Positions 1-11,038 of a DNA stretch of 64,000 nucleotides are shown here, in pieces; within the stretch, counting starts at the first letter, position 1; every line of letters starts with the position of its first letter. This DNA comes from Pyropia yezoensis. Its lineage: Eukaryota; Rhodophyta; Bangiophyceae; Bangiales; Bangiaceae. The stretch is from the NCBI GenBank assembly GCA_009829735.1, contig CM020620.1, positions 4,704,299-4,768,298 on the forward strand. The letters are read 5' to 3'. The position numbers were made by a program, and so were the translations under genes. Below the pieces are notes generated by a model. It was not told the origin of the DNA. It did not search any database and was given only the letters and a program-made list of their open reading frames with translations.

Positions 1-240
1 GTCCTCTACCCCGTCGGAGACGGAGTCTGTCCAGCGTCTGCGTCGCAAACTTGCGCGCAAGACCAGGCAGAAGAGTAGCCACGGTCGGCGCCACTTGCGC
101 GACCGTGAAGGGCGCGAGTGTTCCGACTTGGAGCCGCCGCCCCTTCCAACGAGTGGAGACCGTTATCGGCGTGGGTCTCGCCGCTCGCCTCCACGTGAGG
201 GCGAGGGCCGTGGAGTGGGAGAGTCTAGCATGCGTGCCTA
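1..240 (+). CDS. 3' end of the antisense accessory gene of Ty3 copy 1
   Basis: This is the C-terminal, Arg/Ser-rich end of the plus-strand accessory protein carried by this element family, cut by the window edge. It is almost identical to 9001-9240, where the complete antisense region is present. It ends about 110 bases before the end of pol, which runs the other way, so the two genes converge. The function is unknown. Confidence 0.6.
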
Positions 241-352
241 GTTGGCAGCTGCCTTTGTTGTGAGAGTGTGAGGGTTAGGGCTGTAGGTAAAAGCCAATCT
301 GCGTACCACTTCGACTTGAAGCACTCTCTTGGCACTGTTGTTCGGCCTTCCC

Positions 353-3300
353 TCACGTTGAGGGAGGGCTGTTAGGGTCTATCTCATTCCGGGCACAGTA
401 CGCCCGGACCTTCTCAGCGGGAAGGTCCTCCTCATACTCCCACGTATCATTCTTGGCTTTGTAGCCAAACCAACGCACCCTCAACATGAGGCGGTCAGTG
501 TCTTCATCCCATCCGTGGTCGATGAACTTATCGAACACGTACTCCTGCGGGCCCTGTTTGGCCGCAGGCAGTGAGGGGAGGCGCCACGCTTCCAAAGCAC
601 GCGCGCAAGGTGGGTCGCCTGCAGGTGGTGGTGCAACTTTGACCACGTCCTGTCCGTTCACTGTGCGGACCCCATCGTCACTTTCGATGGTGAAGCGCCG
701 CCCATCAGTACGAAGGACCTGGTACGGCCCCTTCGTCTGGAACACCAACTTACTCTCAGTTGGGGTGTGTGAGTGTACCAGCACCCAGTCACCCTGCTCG
801 GGGACATGCTTAGCATTGCGCACCTTTTTGTCAAAGGTACGCTTGTAGCGCTTTTGTGCTTTGTCCATTTCAGCCCTGACTTTAGGGATGAGGTTTTCAA
901 GCCTAGCAGCGAACTCCGCCTTACTCTCAGTAGGAGTAGGCGTACTGCCGCCATCCTCCCTAGTTGGGAGCGGCCGCCGCACGGCGATAGACCGCACGCG
1001 ACGGGGGGTCACAAAAGCGAGGGGTACTTCCCCGGTAGATGAGTGAACCTGCGAATTGTAGGCAGTGGTAAGAATAGAAATGTATTGGTCCCACGTTTTC
1101 ATGTGCTCACTCACATAGTGGCGCAGCTGCCTAACAATAGTTTTGTTGAAGCGCTCCACCTGCCCATTAGTTTGTGGGTGGTAGGGGGTGGCATAGTTTG
1201 CCCGCACCCCCAACATATCCAGCACTCCCTGAAACAGTACAGACGCAAATTGCGGTCCATTGTCCGATAGTGTACTATCCGGAATGCCATACGCGGCAAC
1301 CCAGTGATCTAGGAAGGCTGAGACGACCGACATGGCCGTGATCTCTGCCAGTGGAATCGCTCGCGTAAGTTTCTTGAAGCGGTCACAGATGACCAGGAGG
1401 TACTGGTTGCCCTCCTCGGTCACTGGCAGTGGCCCAAGGATGTCCATCGCCAACGCGGCGAAGGGCTCCTTGGCCGGGAACAATAGCATAGCCGTAGTAG
1501 GCCGCCGCTCCATCAGACGGTTCTGTGCACAACTTGTGCAGGCAGCCACCCAACTGTAGATGTCCACCACCATGGACGGCCAGTAGTACCTGGTTCTCAG
1601 GGTCCGGTACAGATTACTAGACCCCAGGTGTCCACTTGTGGGAGCGTTATGCTCCCTCTCAAGGATACTGTCCTTGAGGGATGCGGGGACGACAAGTTGT
1701 TCGGTCCCCTGGAATACCCCCCTCCTCATGAGGAGGCCATCGTCTCCCAGAAAGAGCCGCGTCTCCGCCACTGTATCCAGTGTATCCCTCTGCGACTTGC
1801 AGAAGGGATCCTCGGCCTGGGCCTTCACCACCTCGTCCAGGGACAGGGGCAAGTACTTCTTGTTCCCCGGCGCCTCGGGGTTCAACGCCTGACCCGAGCG
1901 CGTGACTACCCCCACGATGGGGATGTCCTCATCGACTGCGTTAGTGTCCAGCCCCTCGGTAGGTACCCGAGAGAGGCCGTCGGCAAGGGCATGTTGCCTG
2001 CCAGGTCGGTACTCAATTTCAAAGTTGAAGGGTGCCAGTCGCACCCTCCACCGGTTGAGACGAGTGTTCGTACAGTCCGTCTTGAAGATGAACTGCAACG
2101 CGCGGTGGTCACAGCGGATGAGGAACTTCTCACCCTCTAGGTAGTGACGAAGTGACGTCACCGCCCACACCATTGCGATTCCTTCCAACTCGGTGACTCC
2201 GTAGTTCTTCTCGGCCGAGTTCAGCCCCTTGCTGAAGTATCCCACCGGCAAGTACTCCTTGTCCGGCTGCTGCTGAAGCAACACACAACCAAGTTGGTCG
2301 TAGCTAGCGTCCACATCCAGGATGTAGTGGCCTCCCAACCTGGGAATAGCCAGGATAGGGGGCTTCAGCAGAAGGTCCCGAAGAGTCTCAAAGGATTCCT
2401 GCTCCACCCGAATTGGGGGAGGCAGGTTCTTCGGTAGCGTTGAGCTCACTAACTCATTCAACGGCTTCGCCACCTTGGCGATGCCCTTGGTGAAACGTCG
2501 GTACACGTTACACATCCCGAGGAAGCTCCTCATCTGGGTCTGGGTCCGGGGGTACTGAGCCTTACGGATGGCCCTCAAGTTTTTCTCGTTGACACTGAGA
2601 CGCCCCGGACGGACAACATGTCCCAAGTATTCCACCTCTTGAGTGAAGAGGTGGCACTTACTCGCCTTCAGTGACACACCGGCGTCAGCAAGTAGCTTGA
2701 ACACCTGACCAAGATGGCCAATGTGTTCCTCCGTACTTCGGGAGAACACAATGATATCGTCTAGGTACACGAGACAGATCTGCCACCGTACTCCGGCCAG
2801 AATCATGTCCATAGCGCGCTGGAAAGTTGCCGGCGCGTTACACAGGCCAAACGGTAGACGCTTGCACTGGTAGGTACCACAGTGACAGGTAAAGGTAGTT
2901 TTATGCCTGTCTTCCGGGGCAATGGGAATTTGCCAGTACCCCGCGTTACAGTCCAGGGTAGAGAACACGTTCGCCTCCCCCAGAGAGTCCAGACAGTCGT
3001 CCATCCTAGGTAGAAGATAACTGTCCTTCACCGTGCTCTCGTTGAGCTTACGGTAGTCGATACAGAACCGGGGGGTCCCATCAACTTTGGGGACGATAAC
3101 CACCGGACTCGCCTACTCGGCGTTGCTGGCCTCGATCACATCGAGGGCCTCCATGCGAGCGACTTGCTCCTTAACGAGGGCCCTTGAACGGGGTCCTCCC
3201 CTATACGGTTGTTGGCGTATAGGGGGTACACCGGGCTTCAACTCGATCCGGTGTTGGGTGGCTCTCATGAGTCCCAATTGGCCATCCCACAACTTGTGAT

Positions 3301-4336
3301 ATTGGTCCAAGAGGCGTTCAACTTGAACCCTCAACCTGGGTGGGACACCCTCCATGTTCACATGGGGCCGAGGAGAGGCGGCCGACTTGGCTTGATGCTT
3401 CTCCTTTCCGGACTTCGGGTCGCTACTTGCGCCCGCGTTGAGGGTGGCCGCTACTACCGGTCCCTCATGTTGGTCGATATAGCCGAACTTGGCTCCCGAC
3501 TTGAAGTACTTGCGCGACGAGCTCAGGTTCATAACCTGGATCCTCCACGGGACTCCGGCTTTGGAGTCCATCGTGCCAAGGGCGACATGCACTTGGTGCT
3601 TGCGAGCAAGACGGGGGTGAGGGTGCACCAACCCGTTCCCCGTATAATCAGTTACAACATCAACGTGCGCCACCGAGTTGGGGGGCAACGTGACTTTACG
3701 GGCTAAACGCAGGGTAGCAGTAAACCCTTCCCTCGCAGAGCAAACAGGCTTCGACTGTGAGACTGTCACAGGAGCCACAGACTTTCCCTTACCAAGGATG
3801 GGGATAGTCTCCCCATTCATCAACTTGACCCAGTACTCAGGGCCACAAATCAAAGGCACTTGAGTTGCAACATAAGGGGTACCCAGAAGCAGGGGTACCG
3901 ATATATTCTCAACTACTCCATAGGTCACGTCGACCTCATGGGTCCCCAACCTAGTTGGTAGGGTTACGGCACCAACGATGGCAAGTACCCCACCATTGAT
4001 ATCGATCAGATGGTCAGCTTTAGACTTCCAGCGTTGGAGCTTCATCTCCTTTGGTAATAGCGACTTGCGTATCAAGGAGGCTCCTGACCCAGTATCAAGT
4101 ACGATACGGGCACAACAGGCGCGGCCGGGGGCAAGTTGCACCCGTCCAGCCACCTGGAAGTTCTCACCCGTCAGCACCGCGATGACCCGACGTGGGTTTA
4201 CGCTTTTGGGGAGTCCTACCCGAGGTGGGCGGACTCCCTTAGGTCGCCGCAGTATCCGGCACGGTTGACTCGTCCTCTTGGCCCACTTGGCCGAGGCTGC
4301 CGTTGTGAGCTTCGGACGACCAGCTCCAACGGTCAT
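353..4336 (-). CDS. pol: Ty3/gypsy pol (protease, RT, RNase H, integrase, chromodomain), copy 1
   Basis: This is the enzyme polyprotein of the LTR element. A retropepsin-type active site (LDTGSG) lies near the start. A reverse transcriptase with the YLDDIIVFS box, an RNase H region, and an integrase with a His/Cys zinc-binding N-terminus, a DNGPQF motif and a downstream catalytic-core segment follow. At the C-terminus, 'RWFGYKAKNDTWEYEEDL' is a chromodomain, which in chromoviruses reads histone marks and guides integration. The frame begins where gag ends. Treated as a fossil: nearly whole, about one break. Confidence 0.92.
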
Positions 4337-6195
4337 TCGTTTCCCGCCGACTTGGCGTCCGAATCTGAGGACGAAGGGGAAGACGACGAGTCCGAGGACG
4401 ACGTGTCCGCCCCCTTCGTCGAGGGTGTGGCGACGGCCACCACCGGTCGAGACCCACCCTCGCGGCGTGAACGTACTTCGTTCGTAACCGACTTCTTACT
4501 CGCATTCCTAACAAGTTGTTGGATGCGTTTACTCAACTTTGGGCAATCATATGCCCAGTATTCATCGGAGTTGCAGTTCCAACACCGATTGTCAGTTCCT
4601 GGAGGGGTCTTCCCGACTGGAGAAGACGAAGAGATACCCTGGGAAGTTCCCACGGCAGCTACCACCCTCTCCTTGCGGATTCGGCGTGCCTCTCTCAACT
4701 CTCTGGCCTGGCGCGCCTCCTCCCGTTCCTTGGCCAACTCGGCCTGACGCTCCTGGCGTTGTTCCTCCCGCAACTTGCGGTAGGCTTCGCCTCTGCGGTA
4801 GGCGAACCTAGCCAACTCGGCCAGGGTCGCCCGGGCAGTGTTATGCTCCCGGGTCTCCATCCGGACTGACCAATGGAGTCCCTCCACAAATCGACTCTTC
4901 ACCACAGCTTGTGGATGAAGAAACCCACAAAGATTGTTGAGCTTACGGACTCGCTCCGCAAAGGACAACTCGTCCTCCGCCTCTTCCTGATGGGCTTGCG
5001 TAAACTCCTCGACTTGAGAAGCCAACGCCGCTTCATCAACCATGGCCCTCAACAACCAGTTGACGAGCTCCAAATAGGACGTCAACTCCCCAGCGCCTCC
5101 ACTTGAGGAGCTGGGCATGACGGACATAAGTTCTGTCCGCAGGTCGCCCTTCGTAAACTCCTGTAGCATGTAAAAAGCCATGCCTTCACTTATGGCATTG
5201 TCGTCACAGGCTTTTGTGAAACGACGTAGAAACTCAAAGACACGGAGGGGGGGTGTTCCATCCCACTCCGCTTTGTGCCCAAAAGAGTGAAGTGCATTCT
5301 TCTTGGCACGGCCCATGGCTCGGGCCTGGTCAGGACCATACGCCACCGACTTGTTGTGGAGGGCGTAGGTCTCACAATCAAAGATCCTCTGGTAGACCGG
5401 GTTGGCTACCTGGATCTTGGGCGGCACATCACGTTGAGGGAACAGCCGCTGTGGCACTGGGGTAAGTTCACCCTCAGTGCCTGTAGTCCGGCGCGGCGCG
5501 CTCGGTGTAGCCGCCGGCGTTGCCGGGGGGAACTCCCCCATGAAGGGCGTATGCCCCACCGAGTATGGTGTGGCTCCCTCGTTGGGAGTCACAGGTGTCG
5601 CCCCCTGTTTGGGGCGACCCGAGATAGGCGTGAGGGGGGATTCCCCCTGCGCCTGCGGGCTCGAAAGCCCCGATCCGGTCTGGACATTAAGGCCATCTGG
5701 CAAACTCGCCACAATCTGATTCAGAATAGTATTCGTCATCGTGACCACCAGGTCCGGCAAAGTCTGCCGCAACACATTGGTCGCCTCCCGTCGGACAGTT
5801 TCCGCGAGGAGTGGATTGACGACTCCAGTTGAGTCTCGGTTCGCCTCCGGGAGTCCACCTGAGGGGTAACCACGTTCCTCAGGGGTCTCAACCGGGGGCA
5901 TGGGCGCGAGCCCATCGCCGACCAACGGAGGTCCGCCGTTCTCCGAAAGCCTAGTTGGCGACGGCCCCAAGCCAAAGTTGTCTCCAACCCGAGTGGAACC
6001 CGCGGGGACAGTCCTCACCCCTTGGGACGTTCCCGTTGAGTACACCACACGGTGGCCAGACTTCGGCCCACCCACATCAGAAGTGTCACCCGAGTGAACT
6101 CCCGACTGAGTCGGGGTGGCCTGTTGCCCGCCCGCACTTCCAGTCCTGCTGGCTTGAGAGACCTCTAGTCCCTCTGCGACCCGAAGTAAACCCAC
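4333..6195 (-). CDS. gag: Ty3/gypsy gag, copy 1
   Basis: The structural protein of the element, about 620 residues. The N-terminal third is Pro/Gly/Thr-rich. The middle is a helical Ty3-type capsid segment (around 'FEFLRRFTKACDDN' and 'FVEGLHWSVR'), followed by a long Arg/Glu-rich coil. A CCHC-like knuckle (CWNCNSDEYWAYDCP) and a Ser/Asp-rich tail end the protein. It is read directly after the LTR and primer-binding site and overlaps the start of the pol frame by a few bases. It appears intact here. Confidence 0.88.
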   Translation of the reverse strand: MGLLRVAEGLEVSQASRTGSAGGQQATPTQSGVHSGDTSDVGGPKSGHRVVYSTGTSQGVRTVPAGSTRVGDNFGLGPSPTRLSENGGPPLVGDGLAPMPPVETPEERGYPSGGLPEANRDSTGVVNPLLAETVRREATNVLRQTLPDLVVTMTNTILNQIVASLPDGLNVQTGSGLSSPQAQGESPLTPISGRPKQGATPVTPNEGATPYSVGHTPFMGEFPPATPAATPSAPRRTTGTEGELTPVPQRLFPQRDVPPKIQVANPVYQRIFDCETYALHNKSVAYGPDQARAMGRAKKNALHSFGHKAEWDGTPPLRVFEFLRRFTKACDDNAISEGMAFYMLQEFTKGDLRTELMSVMPSSSSGGAGELTSYLELVNWLLRAMVDEAALASQVEEFTQAHQEEAEDELSFAERVRKLNNLCGFLHPQAVVKSRFVEGLHWSVRMETREHNTARATLAELARFAYRRGEAYRKLREEQRQERQAELAKEREEARQARELREARRIRKERVVAAVGTSQGISSSSPVGKTPPGTDNRCWNCNSDEYWAYDCPKLSKRIQQLVRNASKKSVTNEVRSRREGGSRPVVAVATPSTKGADTSSSDSSSSPSSSDSDAKSAGNE

Positions 6196-6379
6196 CTATG
6201 TCTCACCACTATTCAAAGGCACTGAAGTACGTGCGTCACCCGTGTACTCCCCGGACGACGGGGGGTCCGAAATAGCCATGTTGGCTGACGATCCGTATGA
6301 CACGGTCCAAGTCCACCGTTCCTCTGAGACAGAGGGCCCCCTACACCCGGGTGCACCCGGAGGTAAAGTTTACCTCTGT

Positions 6380-6396
6380 CCCCTGCTGCTCCACCA
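6380..6396 (-). promoter_or_regulatory. Primer-binding site of Ty3 copy 1
   Basis: On the minus strand the sequence TGGTGGAGCAGCAGGGG lies two bases inside the LTR end. It begins with TGG, so it pairs with a tRNA 3' CCA end. The same 17 bases (one or two differences) sit beside the LTRs near 11020, 12652, 30302 and 40447. Which tRNA is the primer cannot be decided from this window. Confidence 0.75.
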
Positions 6397-6398
6397 AA

Positions 6399-6959
6399 TG
6401 TGGCAAAAACCACATGCACACACGACACCCAAGTTGGGGCGGTGTACAAGGGCTGCCTCCCGTGTCGGGGGAACCGGAAGAAGTGCAAGTTGTGGCAAAA
6501 ACCACATGCACACACGACACCCAAGTTGGGGCGGTGTGCAAGGGCTGCCTCCCGTGTCGGAGGAACCGGAAGAAGTGCAAGTCGCACACACTCTGTCCCT
6601 GTTGTGGGGCAAACCTCCCACGGACAAACAAGAGGATGGTGTGTGGTCCAACAGTTTCTTGGTCGGGACGGGGACGCAGGGCCAAGCCCCGCTGTCCCTC
6701 CCCTTATCCCCCCAGGGTCCCCTCAGAATCTCGCCACTCAGAATCTCCCACCCGAGCACCTGCCCACCGGGCCACACGAAAATTCAAGACGATAAATGCA
6801 GAAAACCCTCAAATCCACGTTGGATTTACTACTAAGCTAACTATCCCAAACTTAGGGAATATGGACCCAAATGCAGGGGGAGGAACGAATCAGGCTAGTG
6901 GCCTGCCGCCCCTTGCATGGCACGTATTGCCCCCCTACCTGGGGGTCAATACTGCCACA
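6399..6959 (-). repeat. LTR shared by Ty3 copies 1 and 2
   Basis: A 561-base LTR bounded by the inverted ends TGTGGCA and TGCCACA. On its low-coordinate side is the primer-binding site of copy 1, and on its high-coordinate side is a purine tract belonging to copy 2 (6960-6973). It therefore serves as 5' LTR of one element and 3' LTR of the other. A segment of about 92 bases beginning at the TGTGGCAAAAACC end is tandemly duplicated here but single in the LTR at 11039-11507. Confidence 0.88.
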
Positions 6960-6973
6960 CTCCCCTCTCCTCA
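6960..6973 (-). promoter_or_regulatory. Polypurine tract of Ty3 copy 2
   Basis: Read on the minus strand, a purine stretch (GAGGAGAGGGGAG) directly precedes the TGTGGCAG start of the LTR. This is where plus-strand priming happens in LTR retroelements. Its position shows that 6399-6959 acts as the 3' LTR of the element to its right. Confidence 0.7.
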
Positions 6974-7126
6974 GTTCCGACCGACCCGGTCGGCCCTGTG
7001 AGGGGGTGCGTAAACACACGTCTCGGCGTTGGGGGCGCGACTTGCTGTCCCCCCTGGAGTACGTAACGCGGATGTGGAGGCGGTCACGTTGACCGCCCCT
7101 CTCCTCAAGCTTGCCCACTCGGCAGC

Positions 7127-9241
7127 TTGCTCTCCCCAGTTCACACTTCACCATCACCACCACCTCCCCTTCACCTTCCACTGGGCCGCCCCACGCTGGG
7201 GAGGCCACCCGTCTACCCACGATCCGAGTCCCCCTCAACTCGAGGCGGGTCTCGTGCCGCTGTAGCCAGGGCGTCTCCCCCCAACTTGGGGAGAGCTATG
7301 GCGACCCCGGGAGTGGAGACGGACTCTCTAGATGAGCGTATGGAGGACACCACCTACGGTGCAGCACCCGCCGGGACTTCCGGCGGGGGCTCCGCGATCG
7401 CTCCGGGGGATGGGACTCCCGCGTCACCCGGCTTTGGGTTGACGGCGGGGTCTCCCCCGGAGGCGGGACAAGTTGTCCCGCGTGAGGCCTTGGGGCGGTG
7501 GTTTTACCCCGCTTGGCCTCTCTATGAGGAGGGGTTGACTGTTCTTCGCTGTGGCCGACTTGGCGCAGCGATGGGTCGGGTATGGGACCGCCTACGGGAG
7601 AAGTATCCCCGTAGGGTCGGGTTCCCTGCCGGCTTCAGGACGGACCAGTTTGCCTTCCTGGACGATGAGGAGGTTGAGGACGTTCAGCGTGCCAAGGCCA
7701 TGGTGGACCACGGGGGAACTATCCCGGGTCCCGGCGACTTGCCGACCTTTACTTGGGACGCGGTGGCAACTCGCCCCCCGTACCTCCACGAGGCCGTTCC
7801 GCACACTCATCACTTTGATGTACGGATGGAGAAAGACTTCCGGCGAGGTCCCTACCTGGTGACCTCGGCTCAACTTGAGTTTCCTCAACAGTCTGCTGCC
7901 ACCAAGGAGCAGTACTATCCGAAGAAGCCCGAGTGGTGGCCTCAAGTTGAGGTTCCCTACGGGTTCCCGTTGTTGCTGCCACGGTTGCTTGACCACTTCG
8001 GCTCCGTCATGTTGACGGCTGGCCCTGATCACCTGGTGTGGGCCATGTTGGCCACCCAGTAGCTCCTCGAGGTCATGTCGACCTGGGTGTCTTGTGTTCA
8101 GCGGCGGGGGATGCTCTGGCATCTCCCCCTCCGGCTTATCCAAGGTTTGGAACAGCTCACCCCTGAGCTAGTTGCTGAGGGGTGCTCATCAGGACAACTC
8201 ACTCTACTTGAGAAGATGCTCCGCCTCCACAAGTTTATCGAGTGGGAGAGCATCGAGCACAAGTTGCGCCGCCCCACTCGTGGGCCCAAGGACGATGGCG
8301 CACTTCGCCAGTTCGTATGGGTCGCTCGTGAACTTCACGACGGCCGTGTGGTCCTACGAGAGGGGTTGGACATCGGGGACTACCCATATGCCCCGGGGGT
8401 GGATCGCCACACTGCGCCACCCACGGACAAGCCCATAGTTATGTCTGTGCCCTCATATGATGACCATTTGACTCAACCTACTGCGGGGGCCTAAAGTCGG
8501 GGTCGCAGTTATACCCGGGTACCGCCACCTCGGCGTGCCCCTCCGCATCCTCCTGTTCTTTTCCAGCCTCTCGGGAACATCCCGATCAGCGTGGCCGTGG
8601 AGTCATCCACCCCGGTGTCCCCCAACTTGGGGGCCACCCTCCTGACGGTGTACCCCAAGTTGGTGTTACCGCCCACGCCTCTAACCTCAGAGATGATGAT
8701 CACCACGTTGGTGCGCACCATTTCCTGGTTGGCCGCGTCGACCGCAACCCTCCAAAGTTCCGAGACTCCTCAACTAGAGGAGCGCGTTCGTACTGCAGTG
8801 GCGACCGCGAGTTGCGAGTCGGTGGCGGAGTTTATGACGGCCGAGTTGGCTCGCATTGGAGCTATTATGCCCCAGCCAGCCCCACTTGGGCGTGGCAAAC
8901 GTCGCGCGAGCCGGGCATACTCGCCTCCTCGCCGTCGTCGCCGACGCTCGCGGCGCTCTCCCTCCGTGTCGGAAGACGAGTTGTCTTACTCCGTTTCGGG
9001 GTCCTCTACCCCGTCGGAGACGGAGTCTGTCCAGCGTCTGCGTCGCAAACTTGCGCGCAAGACCAGGCAGAAGAGTAGCCACGGTCGGCGCCACTTGCGC
9101 GACCGTGAAGGGCGCGAGGGTTCCGACTTGGAGCCGCCGCCCCTTCCAACGAGTGGAGACCGTTATCGGCGTGGGTCTCGCCGCTCGCCTCCACGTGAGG
9201 GCGAGGGCCGTGGAGTGGGAGAGTCTAGCATGCGTGCCTAG
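7127..9241 (+). CDS. Antisense accessory coding region of Ty3 copy 2 (unknown function)
   Basis: A plus-strand coding region of about 2 kb lies between the end of pol (minus strand) and the 3' LTR. It starts with a Pro/Gly-rich stretch. A globular part of about 300 residues follows, with segments such as YYPKKPEWWPQVEVPYGFP, then a helical part and a C-terminal Arg/Ser-rich tail (RRRRRRSRRSPS). It ends about 110 bases from the converging pol gene. Related sequence sits in the same place in the diverged element at 30816-41047. No signal peptide, membrane anchor or envelope-like pattern is seen. Treated as a fossil with a couple of breaks. Confidence 0.65.
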
Positions 9242-9352
9242 TTGGCAGCTGCCTTTGTTGTGAGAGTGTGAGGGTTAGGGCTGTAGTTAAAAGCCAATCT
9301 GCGTACCACTTCGACTTGAAGCACTCTCTTGGCACTGTTGTTCGGCCTTCCC

Positions 9353-10348
9353 TCACGTTGAGGGAGGGCTGTTAGGGTCTATCTCATTCCGGGCACAGTA
9401 CGCCCGGACCTTCTCAGCGGGAAGGTCCTCCTCATACTCCCACGTATCATTCTTGGCTTTGTAGCCAAACCAACGCACCCTCAACATGAGGCGGTCAGTG
9501 TCTTCATCCCATCCGTGGTCGATGAACTTATCGAACACGTACTCCTGCGGGCCCTGTTTGGCCGCAGGCAGTGAGGGGAGGCGCCACGCTTCCAACGCAC
9601 GCGCGCAAGCTGGGTCGCCTGCAGGCGGTGGTGCAACTTTGACCACGTCCTGTCCGTTCACTGTGCGGACCCCATCGTCACTTTCGATGGTGAAGCGCCG
9701 CCCATCAGTACGAAGGACCTGGTACGGCCCCTTCGTCTGGAACACCAGCTTACCCCCAGTTGGGGTGTGTGAGTGAACCAGCACCCAGTCACCCTGTTCG
9801 GGGACATGCTTAGCATTGCGCACCTTTTTGTCAAAGGTACGCTTGTAGCGCTTTTGTGCTTTGTCCATTTCAGCCCTGACTTTAGGGATGAGGTTTTCAA
9901 GCCTAGCAGCGAACTCCGCCTTACTCTCAGTAGGAGTAGGCGTACTGCCGCCATCCTCCCTAGTTGGGAGCGGCCGCCGCACGGCAATAGACCGCACGCG
10001 ACGGGGGGTCACAAGAGCGAGGGGTACTTCCCCGGTAGATGAGTGAACCTGCGAAATGTAGGCAGTGGTAAGAATAGAAATGTATTGGTCCCACGTTTTC
10101 ATGTGCTCACTCACATAGTGGCGCAGCTGCCTAACAATAGTTTTGTTGAAGCGCTCCTTAACGAGGGCCCTTGAACGGGGCCCTCCCCTATACGGTTGTT
10201 GGCGTATAGGGGGTACACCGGGTTTCAACTCGATCCGGTGTTGAGTGGCCCTCATGAGTCCCAACTGACCATCCCACAACTTGTGATATTGGTCCAAGAG
10301 GCGTTCAACTTGAACCCTCAACCTGGGTGGAACACCCTCCATGTTCAC
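9353..10348 (-). CDS. Remnant pol of Ty3 copy 2 (integrase end and chromodomain)
   Basis: This matches the C-terminal end of pol of copy 1 nearly base for base, including the chromodomain motif, preceded by sequence from nearer the start of pol. It is part of a reduced, broken element. It converges with the antisense gene ending at 9241. Confidence 0.8.
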   Translation of the reverse strand: MNMEGVPPRLRVQVERLLDQYHKLWDGQLGLMRATQHRIELKPGVPPIRQQPYRGGPRSRALVKERFNKTIVRQLRHYVSEHMKTWDQYISILTTAYISQVHSSTGEVPLALVTPRRVRSIAVRRPLPTREDGGSTPTPTESKAEFAARLENLIPKVRAEMDKAQKRYKRTFDKKVRNAKHVPEQGDWVLVHSHTPTGGKLVFQTKGPYQVLRTDGRRFTIESDDGVRTVNGQDVVKVAPPPAGDPACARALEAWRLPSLPAAKQGPQEYVFDKFIDHGWDEDTDRLMLRVRWFGYKAKNDTWEYEEDLPAEKVRAYCARNEIDPNSPPST

Positions 10349-11038
10349 ATGGGGACGAGGAGAGGCGGCCGACTTGGCTTGGTGCTTCTCCTTATCGGAC
10401 TTCGGGTCGCTACTCGCGCCCGCGTTGAGGGTGACCGCTACTGCCGGTCCCTCATGTTGGTCGATATAGCCGAACTTGGCTCCCGATCAAAGATACTTTC
10501 TTTGAGGGTGGCGGGGGTAGCAACTTGCTACGACCCCTGTCACAGGCTCGAGCCCATCACCGACGAGTGAAGGTCCGCCGTCCTCCACCCGCCTAGTTGG
10601 CGACGGCTCTATGCCGAAGTTGAATCCAACCCGAGTGGATCTCGCGGGGACAGTCCTCTCACCTTGGGACGTTCCCTTTGAGTGTACCACCTGGTGGCCG
10701 AAGTGCGAACCACCGGTCCGAGGAAGACCCTCAGGGTGAACACCCGACTGGGTCGCGGTGGCATACCGCCCGCACCGATACCCACGGCCCTGCTGGCTGG
10801 AGTGCCTCTAGCACCTCCGCGACCCCAGGTACACCCTGTGTCTGGCCAGTATTCAAAGGCGCCGGAGTAAAGTCGTCACCGGAGAGTTTCCCGAACGTCG
10901 GGAGGTCCGATCCAGCCGTGGTGGCTAACGATATACACGACACAGTCCAAGACCACCGTTCCTCTGAGACAGAGGGCCCCCTACACCCGGGTGCACCCGG
11001 AGGTAAAGTTTACCTCTGTCCCCTGCTGCTCCACCAAA

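Larger units (their letters stand above)
1..6959 (-). mobile_element. Ty3/gypsy chromodomain LTR element, copy 1 (runs off the left edge)
   Basis: Read on the minus strand, the order is 5' LTR (6399-6959), primer-binding site (6380-6396), gag (about 4333-6195), pol (about 353-4336) and then the tail of a plus-strand accessory gene (1-240). The 3' LTR would lie outside the window. Pol order is protease, reverse transcriptase, RNase H, integrase, chromodomain, which is the Ty3/gypsy chromovirus order. Bases 1 to about 1160 recur at 9001 to about 10160 with only a handful of differences, so the element is young. It looks nearly whole, with about one or two breaks in the coding part visible here. 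Confidence 0.93.

Noticed and set aside
7127-9241. Antisense gene as an envelope gene
   Set aside because: No signal peptide, membrane anchor, Cys pattern or cleavage site; the opposite orientation also argues against the usual env arrangement.
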